Assembly: GCF_014648175.1 (NCBI RefSeq)
Contig: NZ_BMQP01000038.1
Coordinates: forward strand, 16,588-80,587
Source: Planobispora rosea
Lineage (GTDB): Bacteria; Actinomycetota; Actinomycetes; Streptosporangiales; Streptosporangiaceae
Direction: 5' to 3'
Length of the DNA: 64,000 nt
Shown here piece after piece: positions 10,535 through 17,620 of this stretch; positions within the stretch are counted from its first letter, which is position 1; every line of letters starts with the position of its first letter. Under the pieces are notes generated by a model. The model was given only the letters and a program-made list of their open reading frames with translations. It ran no database searches and was not told the origin of the DNA. A program made the translations under genes and the position numbers.

Positions 10535-11112
10535 GCGGTCGCCTCCGCCCCGAGCCGGTCGATGATCGTCCTGGCGAACAGGTGGTGGTGCTGGCCGGTG
10601 CGGCCGGTGACGAGGTCACCGTCGACCACGATGTCCTGGTCGACGTACTCGGCGCCCATGTTCCGCACGTCGCCGACGAGGTTGTTGTGGCAGGTCACCT
10701 TCCTGCCGCCGATGACCTGGGGGATCGTGGACGCCAGCCACATGCCGTGGCAGATGATCCCCTTCAGCAGCGCGGGTTCGGCGAAGGCCCGGTGGAGCAG
10801 GGCGGCGGCCGGCGCCGGTTCGTCCACGTTCTCGGTGTAGCGCAACCGGTCGGAGACCATCCCGGAGGGCACGACGAGCGCCGAGTATCCCCGCAGCTCC
10901 TCGTCGCTCATGTTCTCCAGGCTGCGGTCCACGGTGAACGGCGCGCGGTACTCGTGCCCGGTGAAGGTGAGCGACGGCTGGCCCCACAGCCGGGTGAGGA
11001 AGTGGACCTGCGCGCCCTCCTCGGCGAAACGCCGCTGGTAGTAGAAGATCTCGGGTTCGTAGAAGTCGCTCTCCAGCAGGATCGCGATCCTGTGACCGGT
11101 CAGATCAGCCAT
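10531..11112 (-). CDS. DJ-1/PfpI family protein
   Basis: 193 residues with the flavodoxin-like DJ-1/PfpI fold: RIAILLESDFYEPEI at the N terminus and the nucleophile elbow GIICHGMW, where Cys is followed by His as in PfpI/YhbO/class I amidotransferase-like enzymes. Known activities are glyoxalase III, deglycase or peptidase-like. It overlaps GMC oxidoreductase upstream (8 bases) and the VOC gene downstream (ATGA). A second, longer DJ-1 family member heads the operon at 16.2-17.0 kb. Confidence 0.85.
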   Translation of the reverse strand: MADLTGHRIAILLESDFYEPEIFYYQRRFAEEGAQVHFLTRLWGQPSLTFTGHEYRAPFTVDRSLENMSDEELRGYSALVVPSGMVSDRLRYTENVDEPAPAAALLHRAFAEPALLKGIICHGMWLASTIPQVIGGRKVTCHNNLVGDVRNMGAEYVDQDIVVDGDLVTGRTGQHHHLFARTIIDRLGAEATA

Positions 11113-12670
11113 GCTGGGCTCCCTTGATCAGATCGGCGGCACGTTCCGCGATCATGACGATGCCGGTGTGGCAGTTGCCCGACGGCACGGCGGGCATGAC
11201 GCTGGCGTCCACCACCCGGAGCCCGCCGATCCCGTGGACGCGGAGCTCGGGGTCGACGACCGACAGGTCGTCGACGCCCATCCGGCAGGAGCCGGCCTGG
11301 TGGTGGTAGCTGTCGGCGGTGTTCCTGACGAACCCGGCGAGATCGGTGTCGCTGGTCACCGCGGCGCCCGGCCGCAGTTCACCCTTGTTCCAGGGAGAGA
11401 ACGCGCGGGTGCCCATGATCTCCCTGGCGAGCCGGACTCCCTGGACCAAGCGGTCCAGGTCGGACCTGTCGCCGAGGTAGTTGGGGTTGACCAGGGGTTT
11501 GGCCGTGGGATCGGGGCTGGCCAGTCTGATCCAGCCCCGGGAAGCCGGTCTGACCACTCCGGGCAGCACGCTGACCGTGTTCGGATGGTCCCGGCCGACG
11601 ATGATGTCGAAGGGGACGTGGACGAAGGCCAGCTGCAGGTCGGGGGCGGGCAGTCCGGGCGCGGACGCGGTGAACAGCGCGCTCTCGGAGAGGTTCTGCG
11701 CCGGGGGTGGGAGTTCGGCGCGGGTCTCGGTCATGAGCCCGGTGAGGACGTGGTTGTGGAAGTTGGCGCCGACACCGGGCAGCGCCCGGCGCACCTGGAT
11801 GCCGAAGGGACGCAGTTGGGCGGGGTCGCCCAGGCCGGAGAGCATGAGGAGTTTGGGCGACTCGATGGCGCCGCATGCGACGATGACCTCCGCCGCGGCG
11901 TGCACCCGGTGCAGGCCGGGTTCGCCCGCCTCGCCCACGTCCCGGCCGGGGAGCCCGGCCGGTCGCTCCCGCTGGAGGTACTCCACCCCGACGCAGGTGT
12001 CCCCGTCGAACAGGAGCCGGGTCGCCTGCGCGCCGGTCCGCAGGGTGAGGTTGGGACGGCGCAGCGCGGGTTCGATGTAGGAGGCCAGCACCCCCTGGCG
12101 GCGGCCGTCGGCGACGTCCAGCTGGTGCCAGCCCGCTCCGGACATCTCACCGGAGTTGAAGTCCTTCAGCTCCGGGTAGCCCAGCTCGACGCAGGCGTCG
12201 ATGAAGGCCCGCGACGCCGGGTTGGGACGGTGCAGCCCCGCGTCGGTGATCCGCTGCGGCCCGGCCGCGGGACCGGCCGCGTCCTGCAGGGATTCGATCC
12301 TGTCGAAGTAGGGCAGCACGTCCGCGTAGGACCAGCCGGCCGCTCCCTGGTAGGCCCAGTTGTCGTAGTCCGAGGGGTGCCCCCGGACGTGCATCATGAT
12401 GTAGAGGTTGCTGCTTCCTCCGGGGCCCCGGCCCCGCGGCTCGTGGGTCACCCGCCCGCCGAGCCCCCGCTGCGGGACGCTCCGGTACCCCCAGTCGGCG
12501 GAGCCGCCCAGCAGCCTGAACCAGGCCGCCGGCTCGTCCACCTCGGGCGGGATCGTGCTGTCGCCCGCCTCCAGGAGCAGGACCCGCACGTCGGGGTTCT
12601 CGGTCAGGCGGTAGGCGAGGGTGCCTCCGGCCGCGCCGGAGCCGACGATGATGTAGTCGAACTCGCTCAT
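11105..12670 (-). CDS. GMC-family flavin oxidoreductase
   Basis: 521 residues. The FAD-binding Rossmann motif GSGAAGG is at the N terminus, followed by LLLEAG, the GMC signature region RGRGPGGSSNLYIMMHVRG, and C-terminal HHQAGSCRMG...VDPELRVHGIGGLRVVDAS, with the catalytic His-rich region. This is choline dehydrogenase/glucose oxidase-like architecture: oxidation of an alcohol to an aldehyde or ketone. Start placed at ATG 12670, with GGGGAG upstream, directly before the FAD motif; the longer open frame is a shadow of the NTF2-like genes. The substrate is not evident. Neighbouring NTF2-like, DJ-1 and VOC proteins suggest a multi-step pathway on a small oxygenated compound. Confidence 0.9.
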   Translation of the reverse strand: MSEFDYIIVGSGAAGGTLAYRLTENPDVRVLLLEAGDSTIPPEVDEPAAWFRLLGGSADWGYRSVPQRGLGGRVTHEPRGRGPGGSSNLYIMMHVRGHPSDYDNWAYQGAAGWSYADVLPYFDRIESLQDAAGPAAGPQRITDAGLHRPNPASRAFIDACVELGYPELKDFNSGEMSGAGWHQLDVADGRRQGVLASYIEPALRRPNLTLRTGAQATRLLFDGDTCVGVEYLQRERPAGLPGRDVGEAGEPGLHRVHAAAEVIVACGAIESPKLLMLSGLGDPAQLRPFGIQVRRALPGVGANFHNHVLTGLMTETRAELPPPAQNLSESALFTASAPGLPAPDLQLAFVHVPFDIIVGRDHPNTVSVLPGVVRPASRGWIRLASPDPTAKPLVNPNYLGDRSDLDRLVQGVRLAREIMGTRAFSPWNKGELRPGAAVTSDTDLAGFVRNTADSYHHQAGSCRMGVDDLSVVDPELRVHGIGGLRVVDASVMPAVPSGNCHTGIVMIAERAADLIKGAQHG

Positions 12671-12723
12671 CAGAACTCCCCATGATGCGCGGAGACGGGT
12701 CGGCCCCGTCTCCGCGCGAACGG

Positions 12724-13143
12724 CTACTGGAGGCGGTCGCCGACCGGCTTGAGCTGGAACTGGTTCCACATGTAACGGTCCACCAGGTGCTGGTCGGCGG
12801 TGTGGACCTGGACGTCGGCGAGCCTGCCGTCCCGTACGCCGTAGGTGGTGCAGGTGGGGAACAGCACCTCCTCGGCGCCCAGCTTCCCGTGGCCCACGTG
12901 CTTCTCCACGACGGTGCCGTTGTCCAGCTCGCCGAAGTGCACGTCGTCCACCCGGATACCGGCCTGGAACAGCTGCCCGAGGAAGGCCATCACCTCGTCG
13001 ACGCCCCGGTGCTCGCCGCTCAGCGGGTGGTGGCCGGGCATCCGCCAGACCATCTCGGGGTGGAAGAGCTCCTCCCGGATCCCGTTCAGGTTGCCCTCGT
13101 TGAAGTAGTCGTACATGCGCATCACGAGATCGGTGTTGGACAT
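12724..13143 (-). CDS. NTF2/SnoaL-like protein (first of four)
   Basis: 139 residues with SnoaL-like features: MRMYDYFNEGNLNGIREELFHPEMVWRMPGHHPLSG, a segment typical of ketosteroid-isomerase-like or SnoaL polyketide-cyclase-like folds, and GRLADVQVHTADQH. Starts at ATG 13143 after AAAGG. It is one of four consecutive NTF2-like genes (12724-14482) that share the HP/D-M-W-PG pattern but little else, so they probably arose by old duplication. Possible roles are enzymes, dimer partners or small-molecule carriers; none can be assigned. Confidence 0.8.
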   Translation of the reverse strand: MSNTDLVMRMYDYFNEGNLNGIREELFHPEMVWRMPGHHPLSGEHRGVDEVMAFLGQLFQAGIRVDDVHFGELDNGTVVEKHVGHGKLGAEEVLFPTCTTYGVRDGRLADVQVHTADQHLVDRYMWNQFQLKPVGDRLQ

Positions 13144-13154
13144 GGTGCCTTTCC

Positions 13155-13529
13155 TTACTTGAGGACCCCAAAAGGGGCAGTGTCGTGATAATTGGACATG
13201 TAGGTGATCTTTCCGTCAGTGATGCGGAAGTAGTTCATCACCTGGGCCTCGATGGGCTCGCCGGCGGCGCTCTCCGCGACGATCCGGGAGACGACGGCGG
13301 CCTGTTCCCCGTCCACCAGGAAGTGACGCGGATTGTTCTGGAAGGACGCGTACATCTCGCCCATTCCGCTCATCATCGAGCGCAGCGTCGCCGCCCCCTC
13401 GATGTGACCGGCCAGCTGTTCATCCATGACCATGTCGTCGGCGAACAGGTCGCACCAGCGATCCCAGTCCCCCGCGTTGGCGTACCGGTAGTAGCTGTCC
13501 AGGATGTCCCGAGCGTCCATGGGGCTCAC
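13155..13529 (-). CDS. NTF2/SnoaL-like protein (second of four)
   Basis: 124 residues from GTG 13529, which overlaps the upstream gene stop (GTGA); ATG 13520 with GGTGAGC upstream is an equally good start. ILDSYYRYANAGDWDRWCDLFADDMVMDEQLAGHIEGA and VMNYFRITDGKITYMSNYHDTAPF are the helix and strand patterns of NTF2-like (nuclear transport factor 2/SnoaL_4-type) proteins. It ends 12 bases before the first paralogue. Function unknown; the context suggests a role in the same pathway as the flanking GMC oxidoreductase and ThDP enzyme. Confidence 0.78.
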   Translation of the reverse strand: MSPMDARDILDSYYRYANAGDWDRWCDLFADDMVMDEQLAGHIEGAATLRSMMSGMGEMYASFQNNPRHFLVDGEQAAVVSRIVAESAAGEPIEAQVMNYFRITDGKITYMSNYHDTAPFGVLK

Positions 13530-13984
13530 CCGCTGATCCGGGCGCCGCCGGCGTCCAGCTGGGACCAGAACTGGTTGAACCGGGTGGTGCCGTCACCGAA
13601 GATCGCCCCGCGTCCCTCGACCACCCTGCCGTCGCTCCACCGCAGCACGTGGACCACGTCGATGTCGAGGCTGTCGTACGGCGAGGCCGCCCCGGTCGCA
13701 CCGGCCCGGCGCCCCACGTTGTGGGTGACGTCGGCCGAGTAGTCACCGCCGGTCAGCACCGCGACGCGCTCCATGGAGAAGGAGCCGCCGGACAGCTTGC
13801 CCACGCGCTCCATGAATCCGAGGAAGGCGTCCCTGCCCTCGTACCAACCGGCGAGCTGGTGGTTGCCCGGCACGCACCAGCGCATGTCCTCGTGCCAGTA
13901 CCTGGCCACCTGCGCGGGGTCTCCCGAGCCCAGCGCCGCGTAGGCGGCGTCGACCAGCTCGGGTGTCACAGCGGTCATGTTCAT
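13526..13984 (-). CDS. NTF2/SnoaL-like protein (third of four)
   Basis: 152 residues. VDAAYAALGSGDPAQVARYWHEDMRWCVPGNHQLAGWYEGRD is a textbook SnoaL-like opening, followed by a helix FLGFMERVGKLSGG and strands IDVVHVLRWSDGRVVEGRG. A GAAGGAG ribosome site lies just upstream of ATG 13984; ATG 13978 is also possible. The same fold occurs in polyketide cyclases, limonene epoxide hydrolases and ketosteroid isomerases, so the chemistry cannot be stated. It is translationally coupled to the second paralogue. Confidence 0.8.
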   Translation of the reverse strand: MNMTAVTPELVDAAYAALGSGDPAQVARYWHEDMRWCVPGNHQLAGWYEGRDAFLGFMERVGKLSGGSFSMERVAVLTGGDYSADVTHNVGRRAGATGAASPYDSLDIDVVHVLRWSDGRVVEGRGAIFGDGTTRFNQFWSQLDAGGARISG

Positions 13985-14014
13985 CCACTCCTTCGTGAGC
14001 CGTCGCCTGGGTGA

Positions 14015-14482
14015 TCAGAGCGAGGCGGAGCCCGGCATGGGCGCCAGGCCGTTGACGATGTAGGTCTTGATGAGCGGCCCGTTCTCGCCGGGCACCACGA
14101 TCCAGGTCTGGTCGGCGTCGAACCCCAGCCACTCGCTCCGCGGCTTCGGCGGGTTCCAGACGCTGGCCTGCCAGTTCACCAGCACGGTCACGGTCGCCTC
14201 GGTGGCGCCGGGCGTCACCTCGACCTCGGTGATCGTGTGCGTCTCGTCGAAGAACCGGTGGGTGACCGCCTCGTACCAGCCGGCGAACCCGGCGTGACCG
14301 CGGGCCGTGGCCTCCGGGAAACGCATCTCCAGGCCGTCGTCCACCAGGAACCTGGTCACGTCGGCGAGTTCGTCGTGCCGGTCGAGCGCCTCGTACCACG
14401 CCTTGGCGAGAAGCCGGACGGCCTCCTGACTGAGCTGACTGGACGGCTGACCGGACGGTCGGGGGGACGCCTGAGAGGACAT
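14015..14482 (-). CDS. NTF2-like protein (fourth of four)
   Basis: 155 residues from ATG 14482 with AAGGAA about 6 bases upstream. A Ser/Gln-rich first 20 residues precede the NTF2-like domain: LLAKAWYEALDRHDELADVTRFL, LEMRFPEATARGHAGFAGWYEAVTHRFFDETH, and the strand pair VTVLVNWQASVWNPP. It differs from the other three by its Arg-Phe-Pro motif and longer loops. The frame is open further upstream only as a shadow of the ThDP enzyme gene. It lies 8 bases after that gene. Confidence 0.78.
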   Translation of the reverse strand: MSSQASPRPSGQPSSQLSQEAVRLLAKAWYEALDRHDELADVTRFLVDDGLEMRFPEATARGHAGFAGWYEAVTHRFFDETHTITEVEVTPGATEATVTVLVNWQASVWNPPKPRSEWLGFDADQTWIVVPGENGPLIKTYIVNGLAPMPGSASL

Positions 14483-14490
14483 GGGATTCC

Positions 14491-16143
14491 TTAGGGGAGG
14501 GTGGACAGGTCGACGACGAACGGCCCGGGAGAGGCGAGCATCCGGCGGACCCCTTCGGCCGCCTGCTCCGGCTTCTCCACCCGGATGCCCTCGACGCCCA
14601 GCCCGCGGGCGAGCTCGGCGAACCTGATCCGGGGATGGGACAGATCGAACGAGGAGGGGAACGCGTGCGGCGGGATGTCCCGCTCCCTCCAGTACTGCTC
14701 GATGTTGTCGTCGAGCAGCTTGTACTTGCCGTTGTTGCAGACCACGAACTTGGCGCCGACGTCGTAGCGCGCGGCCGTCCACAGCGCCTGGTAGGTGTAC
14801 ATCGCCCCGCCGTCCCCGGTGAAGCCGACGACGGTCCGGCCGGGGTGGGCGAGCTTGGCCCCGATCGCGCCGGGGATGCCCACGCCCAGGGACCCGCCCC
14901 TGGTCAGGAAGTAGCTCCCGGGCCGGTCGGCGGGGAAGTAGTCGGCGATGGCCGGGGAGGCGGTGAGCGCCTCGTCGAAGACGACGAGGTCGTCCGGGGC
15001 CGCGGCCGCCAGCTCCTTCAGGAAGGCGCGCAGCGTCGACCCGGTGACGTCGGCCCTCGCCACCTGCGCCCGCCGCCGGCCGGCCTCGGTCTCGCGTACG
15101 GCCCGCCGTACCGAGGCCGCCTTGAGATCGGCCGGGGTCAGCCGTTCGGCCAGGGCGGCCCCGAGCATGGCGAGCGTGGCCTTGGGGTCGGCGACCAGCC
15201 CCAGGTCCACGGGGAAGTTCTTGGCGATCTCATAGGCGTTGAGATCGATGTGGACGATCTTCGCGTCCGGCCGGAAGGGGCTGTCCAGGGCCGGGAAGAC
15301 CTCGGGGAACACATAGGTGCCGACGATGAGCACGGCGTCGGCGACGCCGGTCACGGCGGCGCTGTGCTCGCCGAACATGTGGCCGAGCTGTCCCCGGGCG
15401 AGCGGGTGCGACGCCGGCATGTTGACCTCGGAGGAGTCCACCGCCCACACGTCGGCGCCGAGCAGTTCGGCGACCCTGACCAGTTCGGCCTGCGCGCCGG
15501 AGAGACCGACGCCGTCGCCGACGAGGACGAGGGGCCGCTCCGCGCCCGCCAGCAGCTCGGCCGCCCCGGCCACCGTCCCCGCCGACGGGGCGGTCGCGGT
15601 GAGCGGGATCGACGCGGGGACGACGGGCTCGTCGTTGAGCTCGTCGAGAACGTCCATCGGGAGGGAGACGAACACCGGGCCGCGCGGAGGCGTCATCGCG
15701 ATCTTCACGGCCCGGCGGAGCACCCGCAGCAACGACTGCGAGCTGGTCACCCGGGTGGCGTGCTTGGTCACCGGGCGCGCCATCGCCACCAGGTCGGCCG
15801 CCATCTGGGCGTCCATCGCCTCGTAGCGGACACCGGCCTCACCGGCGATGACCACCAGCGGCGTGTGCCCGCGCATCGACTGGTAGAGCATGCCGACGGC
15901 GTTGCCCAGGCCGACGCCGCTGTGCAGCTGCACCAGGGCGGGCCCGCCGGCCGCGCGGGCGTAGCCGTCGGCGATCCCGGCCGCCACGGTCTCCTGCAGC
16001 GTGAGGACGTACCGGAAGCCGGGGGTCTGGTCGAGCGCGTCGAGGAGTCCCTGCTCGACGGTCCCCGGGTTGCCGAACATGAGGGTCATGCCGTCGGCGG
16101 CGAACTGCTCCAGAATCTTGAACTTGCCCTGTTTCGCGGTCAT
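14491..16143 (-). CDS. ThDP-dependent decarboxylase/synthase (benzoylformate decarboxylase-like)
   Basis: 550 residues with the three-domain architecture of acetolactate synthase/benzoylformate decarboxylase. The N-terminal Pyr domain has LQETVAAGIADGYARA with the cofactor-activating Glu51; the central domain has LVLVGDGVG; the C-terminal PP domain has the ThDP/Mg motif GDGGAMYTYQALWTA running to CNNGKY. GMLYQSMRGHTPLVVIAGE is also typical. It lacks evidence for an FAD-binding variant typical of acetolactate synthase, so decarboxylation or carboligation of a 2-oxo acid is more likely. The first two genes of the operon are a DJ-1 protein and this enzyme, spaced 10 bases apart. Confidence 0.88.
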   Translation of the reverse strand: MTAKQGKFKILEQFAADGMTLMFGNPGTVEQGLLDALDQTPGFRYVLTLQETVAAGIADGYARAAGGPALVQLHSGVGLGNAVGMLYQSMRGHTPLVVIAGEAGVRYEAMDAQMAADLVAMARPVTKHATRVTSSQSLLRVLRRAVKIAMTPPRGPVFVSLPMDVLDELNDEPVVPASIPLTATAPSAGTVAGAAELLAGAERPLVLVGDGVGLSGAQAELVRVAELLGADVWAVDSSEVNMPASHPLARGQLGHMFGEHSAAVTGVADAVLIVGTYVFPEVFPALDSPFRPDAKIVHIDLNAYEIAKNFPVDLGLVADPKATLAMLGAALAERLTPADLKAASVRRAVRETEAGRRRAQVARADVTGSTLRAFLKELAAAAPDDLVVFDEALTASPAIADYFPADRPGSYFLTRGGSLGVGIPGAIGAKLAHPGRTVVGFTGDGGAMYTYQALWTAARYDVGAKFVVCNNGKYKLLDDNIEQYWRERDIPPHAFPSSFDLSHPRIRFAELARGLGVEGIRVEKPEQAAEGVRRMLASPGPFVVDLSTLP

Positions 16144-16153
16144 CGGCGGGATC

Positions 16154-16978
16154 TCACCAGCCGTACCTGGTCAGCCCCTGCTCCAGCACCTCGACCACCT
16201 TCTGGCCGGTGAGGAAGGAGTCGGGGGTGGACCGGCCGGTGATGAACGGATAGTCCACGATCACCGACACCGGCTTGCCGAAGTTCCCGTGGTAGGCGCC
16301 GTCCGGGCCGGTGGCGTCACGCAGGATGTACTCCAGCGGGTACGGCGGCGGCCCCATGACGAAGTCCGTGCCGAGGAATCCGGTGCCGTCCTTGTAGTCG
16401 TACTCCTTGCAGTGCCCGGTGACGTGTTTGCCCCAGATGATGCTCTTGCGGTCGTCCCAGTCCCTGGCGAACGCCAGCGCGGCCACGCCGTAGCACTCCG
16501 CCGCGACCGGCTTGCCCGCCCGCAGGAACGCGAGGATCACGTCGTGCACCCGCTGGTTGTTGGCCATGTCGACGATGGGGCCGCTGCCTCCCACCAGCAC
16601 CACCGCGGAGTAGTCCGCCACCTCGGCCGCCACCCGGTCGAGCCGCCGGTGGTACTCCTCCAGCTTCCGCAGGTGGTCGGGTTCGCTGCTGTAGGGGCGT
16701 TCGGGCACCCATGCCTCGAGGTTCAGCGGGTCGTCGAGACGACCGGACGCCTCCAGCTCGCGGCCCAGCGCGGCCACCTCGGCGGTGGTCACCGTACGGC
16801 CGAGAGGCGGATCGACGTAGCCCTCGTCCAGGCTGGGCGGGAGCGCGTGGGCCCGCTTCCCCGTGGGGGTGGCGAAATCCACCTCGTACCCCTGCCCGTC
16901 AAACGCCGACAACGGGCCGACGAGTTCTTCGGACCAGTATCCGTACTCGGAGAGAATCACAAGAATTCGCTTGTTCAC
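16154..16978 (-). CDS. DJ-1/PfpI family protein, long form
   Basis: 274 residues from GTG 16978, with AGGGG upstream and directly before the first strand (NKRILVILSEYGYWSEEL); GTG 16984 is an alternative, and the more distant ATG 17047 adds a non-homologous stretch. The fold matches Hsp31-like DJ-1 family members: VDFATPTGKRAH, VVLVGGSGPIVDM, and nucleophile elbow AAECYGVAAL with Cys. Hsp31-like enzymes act as glyoxalase III or chaperones. It is the first gene of the minus-strand run. A TTGACA-like hexamer occurs on the minus strand at 17042-17047, but no good -10 partner is visible. Confidence 0.83.
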   Translation of the reverse strand: MNKRILVILSEYGYWSEELVGPLSAFDGQGYEVDFATPTGKRAHALPPSLDEGYVDPPLGRTVTTAEVAALGRELEASGRLDDPLNLEAWVPERPYSSEPDHLRKLEEYHRRLDRVAAEVADYSAVVLVGGSGPIVDMANNQRVHDVILAFLRAGKPVAAECYGVAALAFARDWDDRKSIIWGKHVTGHCKEYDYKDGTGFLGTDFVMGPPPYPLEYILRDATGPDGAYHGNFGKPVSVIVDYPFITGRSTPDSFLTGQKVVEVLEQGLTRYGW

Positions 16979-17194
16979 CGGCACCCCTGAGTTCAGTTCC
17001 GACGTCCTACACGAATGAGGCTGGCAGCCGCGTCGTTCCATTGTCAAAGGGCTTAATTACACTTTTCCGGTCACCGCCGATTTCGCGTCGCCTAAGTCAG
17101 ATGGGACCGGAATCCGGTGATTTTCCGTGCAGACTTCCTGAAGTCGGTGCCGGTTTACGGGGCGGAGCCGTACTTCGTCATGTCGGCGGGACGC

Positions 17195-17237
17195 AAAAAG
17201 GGCGGGCCGGCCGGAACGAGTTCCGGCCGGCCCGCCC
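17195..17237 (-). terminator. rho-independent terminator
   Basis: A perfect 16-bp stem (17201-17216 with 17221-17236) and the four-base loop CGAG. On the minus strand it is followed by CTTTTT, the classical intrinsic terminator pattern. It ends the small membrane protein transcript at 17253-17423 and insulates the operon starting at 16978. Confidence 0.9.
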
Positions 17238-17252
17238 TCGGACCCCAGACGG

Positions 17253-17423
17253 CTACCCGAGCCGCTGCCTGCTCATGGCCGCCCACGTATAGAGGCCTGC
17301 CACCAGGAACGCACCCGGGATGGCGACCCACGCGGTGACCGTCCACGAAGTGAAGATCGCAAGCAGGGCGACGGCGGCACTGTAGATCATCGTCACCACG
17401 AAGGCTATGTTCTTCGGGTTCAT
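17253..17423 (-). CDS. small two-helix membrane protein
   Basis: 56 residues from ATG 17423, with GAAGGGA about 7 bases upstream. Two hydrophobic helices are visible (IAFVVTMIYSAAVALLAIF and WVAIPGAFLVAGLYTWAAM), separated by a short polar turn, with a basic end RQRLG. It has its own strong terminator and is transcribed away from the cyclodehydratase gene, sharing a 197-base divergent region. Not recognised. It could be an unrelated small membrane protein or an immunity-type protein of the peptide cluster; only position supports the latter. Confidence 0.7.
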   Translation of the reverse strand: MNPKNIAFVVTMIYSAAVALLAIFTSWTVTAWVAIPGAFLVAGLYTWAAMSRQRLG

Positions 17424-17517
17424 ACTCATCCCTTCGGCGTTGATCAGCACTTACAGGATGACTGATCCTCCGCCTCCGGTAAAGGGTGCGGAGGAATCCC
17501 GGTACGCATCGCGGGCC

Positions 17518-17545
17518 GCGGGCGTACGTATGTACGTACGCCCGC
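17518..17545. promoter_or_regulatory. 13-bp inverted repeat in divergent promoter region
   Basis: Perfect 13-bp arms GCGGGCGTACGTA and TACGTACGCCCGC around a TG centre, located about 76 bases before the cyclodehydratase start and about 95 bases before the start of the divergent membrane protein gene. Symmetry and position suggest an operator for a dimeric regulator. The octamer GTACGCAT occurs just left of it (17502-17509) and again upstream of the precursor gene (31916-31923). Confidence 0.5.
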
Positions 17546-17620
17546 ATGGGTTCCGTATTTACCCGGACGCGGGCCACCGAGTACCTCTGACGATAGGTGA
17601 ATTTTCTTCGGAGGGATCCA

